Source: Nitrospira sp.
GTDB lineage: Bacteria; Nitrospirota; Nitrospiria; Nitrospirales; Nitrospiraceae
DNA length: 11,018 bases
NCBI GenBank assembly: GCA_025361385.1
Contig: JANYAJ010000560.1
Span: 1 to 11,018 of the forward strand
Direction: 5' to 3'
Positions within the stretch are counted from its first letter, which is position 1, and the number at the start of each line of letters is the position of its first letter. Made by a program: the position numbers and the translations under genes. Shown here in pieces: positions 1-5,871 of the stretch. The notes below the pieces were generated by a model. That model searched no databases. It had not been told where the DNA came from and was given only the letters and a program-made list of their open reading frames with translations.

Positions 1-271
1 TTGGCATCCCTCTTCCGGTTTGAAATTCAAGGGGCTGCTCTGGCAGCCTAGATCGTTGACCAGCGGTTTAGGAAACCATTTCTGCGCCCTCCCCCAACCT
101 ACGCAGGCTCACTCAGGCCCGCTCCAACAAAAGTTTGACCGAACGGCGAGCTTTGGCTGAAGTGAGGTGGCGCCGAGCACAAGGTGAGCATAATTCCGCC
201 CTGCTTCCTGAATAGACAAAACCATGACAAGACCGCTAGAGATCCCTTGGTCCACCATCCCTCTCGACGTA
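1..271. other. Non-coding or decayed left edge
   Basis: I recognise no intact gene here. Short open frames exist on both strands, but none has a recognisable domain, a good ribosome binding site or a family-like sequence. One plus-strand frame is open from about 72 to a stop near 213 but has no start codon and I cannot match it to anything. Because the stretch lies directly 5' of a transposase remnant, it is probably degraded insertion-sequence or flanking DNA. That is inference from position only. Confidence 0.4.
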
Positions 272-349
272 AATAATCCCACACAACGGCACTCGCCGTT
301 GGGGTATCTCAGTCCGATGGAGTTCGAACGGCAGGCGGAATTAGCGTAG
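272..349 (+). mobile_element. IS3-family transposase (OrfB) C-terminal remnant
   Basis: The plus-strand frame ending at the TAG at 347-349 reads NNPTQRHSPLGYLSPMEFER followed by QAELA. This is the characteristic C-terminal tail of IS3-family DDE transposases, whose usual form is YN..RRHS.LGYLSP.EFE. The frame is open only back to base 212, where a TGA closes it, and residues 5' of the NNPTQRHS motif no longer look like transposase. The catalytic DDE core is absent, so this is a dead fragment of fewer than 50 codons. A run of eight G residues (349-356) begins at the last base of the stop codon. I could not define the inverted-repeat tip with confidence, but it should lie within the few tens of bases that separate this tail from the broken gene at 383-774. 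Confidence 0.8.
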
Positions 350-382
350 GGGGGGGTCAACTAAAATGGCAGCAGCCCAGAG

Positions 383-774
383 CTAGACCTTTGCCGCTTT
401 AGGCTTCTGTGCGTTCGCGTAACTCGCTGCCAGCAAGAGGATGAGGTAGCCGCGCTCATAATTTTCCAACACGTAATCGATGGATGAGCCCTCCGGAACG
501 AAGACATTGCCAGTCCCCTTCATCAGAGAAAAGCTCTTGTGTCTGAATTCAGACGGCACCTTTTCACCATGCACGATCACGTGTCATAGCACCGCTCCGC
601 GAAGGCATCGGCTCGTCGATTGAGGACATCGATCCTGCCTGAAAGATCGAGTCCCTGTTCGATCTCCGAACAGGGCAACCCATGCTGGGCCCGCCCGCCT
701 GCCACCTGATAGCCGACAAGCCCAATCAAGAAGCACAGAACCAAGCCGGTCATGCATCGAGAATCATGTCCCAT
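383..774 (-). pseudogene. Frameshifted, truncated exported-protein gene
   Basis: Two 65-codon minus-strand frames overlap by four bases (GTGA at 577-580). The first starts at ATG 774, and an internal ATG at 753 precedes a hydrophobic, signal-peptide-like stretch (MTGLVLCFLIGLVGYQVAGG). It ends with the residues ERCYDT. The second reads on as VIVHGEKVPSEFRHKSFSL. Adding one G to ACGTGATC would fuse them without a break, so a one-base deletion is the simple explanation. The second frame ends at TAG (383-385) after LLLAASYANAQKPKAAKV. Read as GAG, that codon would continue as KVEL, so a nonsense change is also plausible. About 12 codons further on, the sequence is already IS3-family DNA. From memory, the joined sequence resembles the start of a longer secreted or lipoprotein family with TPR-like helices (of the COG3014 kind), but this is weak. 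No function is assigned. A sequencing error at the shift is possible, but would not explain the stop or the adjoining insertion. Confidence 0.6.
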
Positions 775-840
775 CGTCAGACGTCACGCCTTCGTCGCAT
801 AAGAATGCCGCTAGCGAATCTTCTCAGCATCCTGCCGGAT

Positions 841-1440
841 TTATCTGCGAGAGACAGCAGAATAGATCTGCCCAATTTCACCGCTCGTCAGATCCCGCCA
901 TTGGCCTGGCAAGAGATCCCCCAATGCAATCGGCCCGATCGCAACCCGTACAAGCCGTAATGTCGGATGGCCCACGGATGCGGTCATCCGCCGGACCTGC
1001 CGGTTCAGCCCCTCGCGCAGCGTGATCTCCATCCAGGCAGTCGGCACATTTTTACGGAAACGGATCGGCACGGGGCGATCGGGCAATTGGGGATCTTCAG
1101 CCAGCAGTCGAACTTCAGCAGGTCTGGTTGTCTTGCCGTTCAACAACACTCCCTTTCGCACCTGTTCCAACGCTTCCTCGCTGGGAATACGCTCAACCTG
1201 CGCAAGATACAGTTTCGGCAACTTATGCTGTGGGTCTGTGATGTGGTGCGCCAACGCCCCGTCCGACGTCAGGAGTAACAATCCTTCACTATCCAGATCG
1301 AGACGGCCTGCGGCATAGACACCCGGCAAATCGATATAGTCGGCCAAGGTCGGCCGCCCCTCTGGATCAGTAAAGCAAGGCAGCACCCCGTAGGGCTTAT
1401 TGAATGCAATTGTTTGCACGCGAGAGAGTGCGCGATTCAC
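841..1440 (-). CDS. rluE: 23S rRNA pseudouridine synthase, RluE type
   Basis: The product converts a specific uridine of ribosomal RNA to pseudouridine; E. coli RluE acts on U2457 of 23S rRNA. At 199 residues it is close to E. coli RluE (about 217) and, like it, lacks the N-terminal S4 domain found in RsuA, RluB and RluF. Visible landmarks are FNKPYGVLPCFTD (13-25), the catalytic motif GRLDLDSEGLLLLT with the nucleophilic Asp at residue 48, and the C-terminal LNRQVRRMTASVGHPTLRL block with its basic rRNA-contacting residues. The annotated start is a GTG with no clear Shine-Dalgarno sequence. A second GTG seven codons in is possible, but no ATG is available. It lies 32 bases downstream of the Slp-type lipoprotein gene on the same strand, so the two may be cotranscribed. 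The RluE sub-assignment rests on overall similarity and the missing S4 domain. Confidence 0.88.
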   Translation of the reverse strand: MNRALSRVQTIAFNKPYGVLPCFTDPEGRPTLADYIDLPGVYAAGRLDLDSEGLLLLTSDGALAHHITDPQHKLPKLYLAQVERIPSEEALEQVRKGVLLNGKTTRPAEVRLLAEDPQLPDRPVPIRFRKNVPTAWMEITLREGLNRQVRRMTASVGHPTLRLVRVAIGPIALGDLLPGQWRDLTSGEIGQIYSAVSRR

Positions 1441-1472
1441 AAGTGGAAGGACCAGGAGCGATCGTCTCTGTG

Positions 1473-2009
1473 TTAGAACCCCATTCCAAATCCGCCAATG
1501 CCCATCCCGCCAAAGACGCCAAAATATGGTCCGCCGCGCCGGTCGTCCAAAGTGGCAGGAGACCAGATATACCAGTGTTTGACCGTCAGGGTGGGATAGC
1601 GATAGTCGACTTCGTCCATCTTCTCAATGATGGACCCGCTCACCTCGCCGACGAACGTCACCAGCATCCCCGGCGTCAATGTCGCCGGATCGAGGGATCC
1701 CGGATGAAGGACAAACATTCGGCCTTGCGACTGCTTGAGGTCCGTCGTCGGCTCTTGATCCTTGTTGAGCGGGAGTTGCAAGAGTTCGACCTGCGTTCCC
1801 TCTTTGAGCCGCTTTGCCTTGAGGATTTCACCTCCAAGCAGAATCAGTCGTCCCTTATACGACTCGGGCGAGGTGAGCACGTCCGTGAATGTCAGATTCT
1901 TATCAAGGTGAGACTCGAGAGTTTCAGGAATTCCGACCGGAGAAGAGGCGCAGCCCACGGCCACAAGCAAGAGCATCAGAACCCACACGTTCAGAAACCT
2001 GGTCCCCAT
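1473..2009 (-). CDS. Slp-family outer-membrane lipoprotein
   Basis: From the ATG at 2009 the protein begins MGTRFLNVWVLMLLLVAVGC, a compact lipoprotein signal peptide with a lipobox ending at Cys20. The mature part carries features of the Slp (starvation lipoprotein) family: an early segment LTFTDVLTSPESYKGRLILLGGEI, then a region with LLQLPLNKDQEPTTD and SQGRMFVLHPGSLDP, then LVTFVGEVSG and a conserved tail around YPTLTVKHWYIW. The C-terminus is rich in Gly and Phe (FGVFGGMGIGGFGMGF), as in several Slp members. E. coli Slp is an outer-membrane lipoprotein induced in stationary phase, and its biochemical role is not well defined. In-frame starts further upstream (GTG 2078, ATG 2060, ATG 2030) would place 7-23 residues before the lipoprotein signal. 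I prefer 2009 because it gives a normal signal length. No Shine-Dalgarno sequence precedes it; see the promoter entry. Confidence 0.82.
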   Translation of the reverse strand: MGTRFLNVWVLMLLLVAVGCASSPVGIPETLESHLDKNLTFTDVLTSPESYKGRLILLGGEILKAKRLKEGTQVELLQLPLNKDQEPTTDLKQSQGRMFVLHPGSLDPATLTPGMLVTFVGEVSGSIIEKMDEVDYRYPTLTVKHWYIWSPATLDDRRGGPYFGVFGGMGIGGFGMGF

Positions 2010-2330
2010 GGACGTACTATATCCAACCATTAGGACAAGCACAATGAGCGGACTCGACATTCCGCACTGTTCTCTCACCCGTTTCTATCATGGCGATTGT
2101 ATGATTGCAGGCATTCCCCTACAAGGCACCTCCTCCTCATCAGATACGTAATTTCCTCCGACTCCTCCCATCCGCCCATGCATATTCCCAATCACTGAAA
2201 ATTCGTTGAGTTTGTCCATGGGAGGTTGGGTTACTGGTGCATTTGGAGCAACACTCGTCCCGGCACCACATTTGCTCTGTATCCCCTGCAATGCATCCTT
2301 CACTTTCATACTCACCAAGGAGGTTTTATC
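2010..2330. other. Divergent intergenic region
   Basis: About 320 bases lie between the minus-strand Slp-type gene and the plus-strand small secreted-peptide gene, so promoters for both should be here. On the minus side I see the possible TTGTGC-17-TATAGT pair. On the plus side I find no convincing -35/-10 pair. The only clear plus-strand signal is the strong Shine-Dalgarno sequence AAGGAGGT at 2317-2324. No RNA gene, repeat or riboswitch is apparent. Confidence 0.45.
2016..2044 (-). promoter_or_regulatory. Candidate sigma-70 promoter, possibly leaderless
   Basis: On the minus strand, TTGTGC (2044-2039) is followed after exactly 17 bases by TATAGT (2021-2016). Only six bases separate this -10-like box from the ATG at 2009. 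If it is used, transcription would begin at or next to the start codon, giving an mRNA with little or no leader. That would fit the lack of a ribosome binding site before 2009. The -35 match is only partial (TTG plus spacing). If translation really starts at 2030, 2060 or 2078, the boxes would instead be coding DNA. Confidence 0.35.
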
Positions 2331-2507
2331 ATGACTCGTATTGCACACATGCTCGTCTTAGCCGCATTCCTGACCGTTGGGCTCAGCGTTCCCATGACCT
2401 TCGCCGCTGAACCAGCCCCTGCTGAGCAGAAGGACCTGAAGGAAAAGAAGGATACGACCAGCGGCAAGGCGGATGATGAGAAGAAGAAGGACATGGGCGG
2501 AAAGTAA
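2331..2507 (+). CDS. Small secreted Lys/Glu/Asp-rich peptide
   Basis: A 58-residue protein starts at ATG 2331, six bases after a near-perfect Shine-Dalgarno sequence (AAGGAGGT, 2317-2324). That makes this start more credible than any upstream in-frame codon. Residues 1-25 form a classic Sec signal peptide: a basic N-terminus (MTRIAHM), a hydrophobic core (LVLAAFLTVGL) and a TFA-A type cleavage site near residue 25. The predicted mature peptide is about 33 residues, with no cysteines or aromatics, and is dominated by Lys, Glu and Asp (QKDLKEKKDTTSGKADDEKK), so it is probably disordered and periplasmic or extracellular. I recognise no family and assign no function. It stands alone, with a strong hairpin 10 bases past its stop codon. 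The strong ribosome binding site and clean signal peptide make it a likely real gene. Confidence 0.7.
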   Translation: MTRIAHMLVLAAFLTVGLSVPMTFAAEPAPAEQKDLKEKKDTTSGKADDEKKKDMGGK

Positions 2508-2517
2508 GTTCTGCTTT

Positions 2518-2541
2518 GGGGCGCAGCTACGGCTGCGCCCC
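2518..2541 (+). terminator. Strong hairpin with UACG tetraloop after small-peptide gene
   Basis: GGGGCGCAGC (2518-2527) pairs perfectly with GCTGCGCCCC (2532-2541) around the loop TACG, giving a 10-bp GC-rich stem closed by a stable UNCG-type tetraloop. It starts 10 bases after the stop of the small secreted-peptide gene. No T-tract follows, so it is not a textbook intrinsic terminator. It may be a terminator of the U-poor type or a 3'-end-stabilising structure. Confidence 0.55.
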
Positions 2542-2816
2542 GCCTATGGCCTTGTGTGCACTACCCACACAACCGAACTCCTGCCCCGCTTCAATCAATC
2601 GGTTCCCTCGATCGACATCCATTTATTGCAGGGCAAACCCTACAGCGATTGTGGCACCATGCTCCATTCTCCAGGCCGCGCTCGTACTCAAACGACAATT
2701 CCCCCATTAACTCCATGAGAAATGACCGGTTCTCTTCACGCACATCTGTGCATGATTAGGCATTGCGCTTGCTCCTCTTTGCGTATTCAGTTCGCCATCA
2801 TTCAAAGGAGGAGACC
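2542..2816. other. Intergenic leader before OmpA-type gene
   Basis: This spacer of about 275 bases holds no supported gene; the short open frames in it lack ribosome sites and domains. A weak promoter-like pair (TTGCGC near 2764 and TATTCA near 2785, spacing about 15) lies 30-50 bases before the ATG, and I do not trust it. The strong Shine-Dalgarno sequence at 2804-2813 is the only clear signal. Confidence 0.4.
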
Positions 2817-4136
2817 ATGCGACGACTGTGGATCAATTGGACCAAGACACTCCGGGCCCCCGCATTGGCTATGCTGTGTGCGATAGCCCTGGAAGGCTGC
2901 GTGAGCACGGAGACTCATACCAAAACGCTCACCGAGCTGGAGGCCGCAAAGAAAGTAGCCGCCCAGCAAGCCGCGGACCTGGATGCGCTCAAGAAAAAGT
3001 CTCAGGCACAGGCCGATCAGCTACAGCAACAATTGGCCGGGCTGCAACAGAATCTGGACCAGGAAGCCACTCAGCGAAAAGCCGCCGAACTGCAGGCTGC
3101 CGAGCTGGAGAAGGAACGAGCGGCCCTCGAAGCACGATCGGGAGAACTCCAGTCCAAACTGGACGGACTTGAGCGAGAAAAAGGCCAGCTCGGCAACGAG
3201 TTGGGAGACGTGCGCGGGCAAATCGAGGCTCTCCAAAAGAAATTGATAGACGAATCGGCCCAAGTCAGCGCCTTGGAAAAAGATAAACTCCAACTCGCCA
3301 GCGGAACCACCGCCGCCCAAGGGGAAATTGACAGGTTGCAAAAACGAGCGACGGAACTCGAACGAGACGCCTCCCGCATCGCGAAAGAACGCGAGCAATT
3401 GCGACAAGAACAATCACAACTGGCCGCAGCGTTAGAACAGGAACGCCAACGTCTGAAAGCAGGAGAAGCGGAGAAAGCTCGACTCGCAAAAGAGCACGAC
3501 CTGCTTCAGCAACAGCAATCCCAGCTGACAGCCAGTCTGGAGCAGGAACGCGAGCGGCTGAAAGCCGGAGAAGCGGACAAGGCTCGACTGGAACAAGAAC
3601 GGCTGGCGAAAGAAGAAGAGATCGCACGACTGACTCGCACACAGGAAGACCTCTCCAAATCGCTTCAAGATGAAATTGCGAAGGGGAATATTACGATCCA
3701 GCAAGTACGCGATCGCCTCACCATCAATATGGTCGATCGTGTGCTGTTCGACTCCGGCCAGGCACAGGTGAAACCTGCCGGCATCAAAGTGCTGAAGCAA
3801 GTCGCCGACGTGTTGAAAACGGTCACAGACAAACAGATTCGAATCGAGGGCCACACCGACAATGTGCCGATCAGTTCGAAGCTGCAAGATCGCTTCAAAA
3901 CAAACTGGGAGCTCTCGACGGCGCGGGCCACGACCGTGGTGCGCTACCTGATCGATCAAGGCACTGTGGACCGCCAGTACCTCTCTGCCGTCGGCTACGC
4001 GGACACGCACCCGATCGCGGCAAACGATTCCGAAGAAGGCCGTTCATCCAACCGCCGCATTGAAATCGTGCTCTACCCGAAAGACCTCAAGCAAATTGCC
4101 AGTCAAGTTGAGACCAGCACGCCTGCCTCTCGGTAG
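2817..4136 (+). CDS. OmpA-family peptidoglycan-binding protein with long coiled coil
   Basis: The start is ATG 2817, three bases after the strong site AAAGGAGGAG (2804-2813), giving 439 residues. Residues 1-28 look like a lipoprotein signal ending LEGC (Cys28). Glu at -2 is unusual for a lipobox, so lipidation is likely but not certain. Residues about 35-295 form one extended Glu/Gln/Lys/Arg/Ala/Leu-rich coiled coil. Residues about 298-430 are an OmpA/MotB-type domain: VLFDSGQAQVKPAG, then IEGHTDNVPI with Asp348, then the C-terminal SNRRIEI with Arg413/Arg414, the residues that hold the diaminopimelate of peptidoglycan in this fold. There is no beta-barrel. The architecture suggests a lipid-anchored rod that reaches from a membrane to the cell wall. 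Family relatives serve as Pal-like, MotB-like or other cell-wall tethers. A 35-residue duplication sits at about 196-265. It appears to be its own transcription unit, followed by a hairpin. Confidence 0.85.
   Translation: MRRLWINWTKTLRAPALAMLCAIALEGCVSTETHTKTLTELEAAKKVAAQQAADLDALKKKSQAQADQLQQQLAGLQQNLDQEATQRKAAELQAAELEKERAALEARSGELQSKLDGLEREKGQLGNELGDVRGQIEALQKKLIDESAQVSALEKDKLQLASGTTAAQGEIDRLQKRATELERDASRIAKEREQLRQEQSQLAAALEQERQRLKAGEAEKARLAKEHDLLQQQQSQLTASLEQERERLKAGEADKARLEQERLAKEEEIARLTRTQEDLSKSLQDEIAKGNITIQQVRDRLTINMVDRVLFDSGQAQVKPAGIKVLKQVADVLKTVTDKQIRIEGHTDNVPISSKLQDRFKTNWELSTARATTVVRYLIDQGTVDRQYLSAVGYADTHPIAANDSEEGRSSNRRIEIVLYPKDLKQIASQVETSTPASR
3402..3611 (+). repeat. 105-bp (35-residue) tandem duplication in coiled coil
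   Basis: Two adjacent 105-bp units inside the OmpA-type gene encode near-identical coiled-coil segments. The first has QEQSQLAAALEQERQRLKAG and EAEKARLAKE; the second has QQQSQLTASLEQERERLKAG and EADKARLEQE. A length of 35 residues is exactly five heptads, so the duplication keeps the coiled-coil register. The DNA copies differ at many third positions, so the duplication is not very recent. Confidence 0.8.
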
Positions 4137-4149
4137 CCATTATCTTTCT

Positions 4150-4177
4150 GGAGGTGCTCACCAGCGTGGGCACCTCC
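4150..4177 (+). terminator. Hairpin terminator candidate after OmpA-type gene
   Basis: GGAGGTGCTCAC (4150-4161) pairs with GTGGGCACCTCC (4166-4177) around the loop CAGC. The result is a 12-bp stem with a single T·G wobble, 13 bases past the stop codon. There is no following T-run, so if it terminates transcription it does so without the usual U-tract. It separates the OmpA-type gene from the small ORF and peptidase gene that follow. Confidence 0.5.
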
Positions 4178-4326
4178 TCCCAGACTCCTCAGTGCAATCA
4201 AGCACGAAGCCGACGCTTCGATTGAGACCTTTCCCCCGCTTCCCTGCTTCGGTTATGATGCATCACGTGATCGATCTTCAAAATCATTGCGTAGGAATTG
4301 GCCCCATTTCTCTCACTGAGGTACCA

Positions 4327-4467
4327 ATGTTGAGACGCGCGCTGGCCGCGATCAAGGGCGAGCTGGTGAAAGTCGACGCCCCAGTCGATCAGCTCGTCAA
4401 AGATATGAACCGCTCCATCGCCGAAGCCGACAAGTTCATCCAATCGATAGAAAAAGAACCGGCCTAA
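4327..4467 (+). CDS. Small 46-residue protein of unknown function
   Basis: The frame could be extended upstream (ATG 4255 or 4258, or into the end of the previous gene), but ATG 4327 is the first start with a Shine-Dalgarno sequence (GAGGT, 4317-4321). The residues before it do not look protein-like. From 4327 the product is 46 residues, soluble and highly helical, with alternating hydrophobic and charged residues: LRRALAAIKGELVKVDAPVD, then a segment ending FIQSIEKEPA. It has no signal peptide, cysteine or known motif. It ends 41 bases before the zinc-peptidase gene on the same strand and could be cotranscribed with it. I do not recognise a family. It may be a small cytoplasmic helical-hairpin protein, or a chance frame. 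Confidence 0.45.
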   Translation: MLRRALAAIKGELVKVDAPVDQLVKDMNRSIAEADKFIQSIEKEPA

Positions 4468-4508
4468 GCCGCTCGCTCGATACCGATCATACGAGTCAGG
4501 AGATCCTC

Positions 4509-5372
4509 ATGCGCTGGGAAGGACAACGGGAAAGCAACAATGTCGAAGACCGCCGCGGGATGAGTCCTGCGAGGGTCGGAGGCGTGGGTGGGCTTGGCAT
4601 CGGCGGCATCATCCTCGTCCTTGCCGTCAGCTATTTTACCGGGACCAATCCCTTAACCCTCCTCAACATGCTCGATGGCGTGCAGAACATGACAGAGTCA
4701 TCGGCACCCTCCGAGCAAGGCCGGATCGGAGCCCCCAGCGATCAGCTCGGCAAGTTCGCATCGGTCGTCCTCGCCGATACAGAAACGACCTGGACTGGGC
4801 TGCTTGGACAACGATATGAAAACCCGCGCATGGTGCTCTTTTCCGGCGCAGTCCAGTCGGCGTGCGGCACCGCCGCGTCAGCCGTCGGCCCCTTCTATTG
4901 CCCCGGCGACCACAAGCTCTACCTCGACCTGTCGTTTTTCGACGAAATGTCTCAGCGTCTCGGCGCACCGGGCGATTTTGCGCAGGCCTACGTCATTGCA
5001 CACGAAGTCGGACACCATGTCCAAAACCTGATGGGCATCGCAGCAAAAGTGCATCGGCTTCAGCGGCAAGGCTCCGAAACAGAAGGCAACGCTCTGTCCG
5101 TCCGCATGGAGCTGCAAGCCGATTGCTTCGCCGGAGTGTGGGGGCATCATGCCAATCGCGATCGGAACCTCATCGAGCCAGGCGACTTCGAAGCAGGACT
5201 ACGCGCCGCTTCTGCCATCGGAGACGACCGGCTTCAAAAAATGTCGCGTGGCCATGTGCAACCGGAAAGCTGGACGCACGGCTCCTCTGAGCAACGCATG
5301 ACTTGGCTCCGAAAAGGTTTGGAAACCGGTGACCCCAAAGCTTGCGACACCTTCGCCGACAGTCGGCTGTAG
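4509..5372 (+). CDS. YpfJ-like neutral zinc metallopeptidase, membrane-anchored
   Basis: This 287-residue protein belongs to the neutral zinc metallopeptidase family that includes E. coli YpfJ. The start ATG 4509 has AGGAGA a few bases upstream. The N-terminus is the family-typical MRWEGQRESNNVEDRRG. One hydrophobic segment at about 23-44, led by glycines (GGVGGLGIGGIILVLAVSYF), should anchor the protein in the inner membrane with the rest outside. The family block SACGTAASAVGPFYCPGDHK carries Cys119 and Cys131, which could form a disulfide, and is followed by LYLDLSFFDEM. The zinc site HEVGHHVQ gives His165, Glu166 and His169; Glu201 or Asp205 in MELQADCFAGVW probably supplies the remaining ligand. 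All hallmark residues are present, so it should be active. The family is well defined by sequence, but I know of no established substrate. It is followed closely by the FUN14-family gene (13 bases), suggesting cotranscription. Confidence 0.88.
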   Translation: MRWEGQRESNNVEDRRGMSPARVGGVGGLGIGGIILVLAVSYFTGTNPLTLLNMLDGVQNMTESSAPSEQGRIGAPSDQLGKFASVVLADTETTWTGLLGQRYENPRMVLFSGAVQSACGTAASAVGPFYCPGDHKLYLDLSFFDEMSQRLGAPGDFAQAYVIAHEVGHHVQNLMGIAAKVHRLQRQGSETEGNALSVRMELQADCFAGVWGHHANRDRNLIEPGDFEAGLRAASAIGDDRLQKMSRGHVQPESWTHGSSEQRMTWLRKGLETGDPKACDTFADSRL

Positions 5373-5385
5373 CCCCCGTCATTTT

Positions 5386-5835
5386 ATGGATATAGATCAG
5401 GATCACCAGCCAGAGCCGTCCTCTCAGGGGATCGCGTCGTCGCTTCTGGCCGATGCGCCCTGGCGAGCCAATTCCGTGGTGGCAGGAGGCGCCACAATGG
5501 CCGCAGGGCTTGCCGCATGGGTCGCCGACTATGCCGACTCACCCGTTTTCGCACAGCTGGGAGGCAGCTACATCGGTGGGTTTTTCATCGGATGGGCATT
5601 CCGTCGATTCTTGAAGATGGCCGCTCTGGTCGCCGGTGGAATCTTCGCCGCGATCGCCGGCCTCAAAGGGACGGGGTGGGTAGAGCTGGACTGGAGCGCG
5701 ATTGAGACACAGATCATGCACAGCATGGCCGCTCTCCAGCGTGGCGCTGAAGGGCTGAAGCAGTTTCTCTCCGGCTATCTTCCCTCCGCCGGCGCGGCAG
5801 GAGCCGGAACATTTTTCGGGTTTCGCAAAAAGTAA
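5386..5835 (+). CDS. FUN14-family membrane protein
   Basis: The frame is open from 5329, but that would overlap the peptidase gene by 44 bases. ATG 5386 lies 13 bases past its stop and gives 149 residues. After a polar N-terminus, residues from about 25 show the FUN14 pattern: a first small-residue-rich membrane segment (VVAGGATMAAGLAAWVA), then GGSYIGGFFIGWAFRRFLKM with the typical G..IG.A...LK motif, and a second hydrophobic segment (AALVAGGIFAAIAGL). Next comes an amphipathic stretch starting ELDWSAIE, and a last glycine-rich helix ending in FFGFRKK. Eukaryotic FUNDC1 is a mitochondrial mitophagy receptor; the bacterial and archaeal members have no settled function. No good Shine-Dalgarno sequence precedes the ATG, so translation may be coupled to the peptidase gene. 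Confidence 0.75.
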   Translation: MDIDQDHQPEPSSQGIASSLLADAPWRANSVVAGGATMAAGLAAWVADYADSPVFAQLGGSYIGGFFIGWAFRRFLKMAALVAGGIFAAIAGLKGTGWVELDWSAIETQIMHSMAALQRGAEGLKQFLSGYLPSAGAAGAGTFFGFRKK

Positions 5836-5871
5836 CGCGCGGGACAGTCTCGGTTCAGGAGGAGCGGGGCG

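Noticed and set aside
284..301. Seven-bp hairpin CAACGGC-ACTC-GCCGTTG
   Set aside because: It lies inside the conserved transposase C-terminal codons (TQRHSPLG) and is not followed by a T-run, so it is more likely coding coincidence than a terminator.
99..360. Minus-strand open frames of 61 and 83 codons
   Set aside because: They run antisense through the IS3 transposase tail, have no ribosome sites and no family-like sequence.
356..371. GTCAACTAAAATGGC-like stretch resembling an IS3-group inverted repeat
   Set aside because: Its orientation relative to the transposase tail is opposite to what a right end should show, and the match is from memory only.
2763..2816. Upstream TTG-started extension of the OmpA-type protein
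   Set aside because: It would put the strong Shine-Dalgarno sequence inside the coding region and bury the signal peptide. ATG 2817 fits both.
3021..4010. Long minus-strand open frames (102-192 codons) under the OmpA-type gene
   Set aside because: The coiled-coil codon bias leaves the antisense frames open. They have no start signals, and the sense strand has a clear domain, signal peptide and ribosome site.
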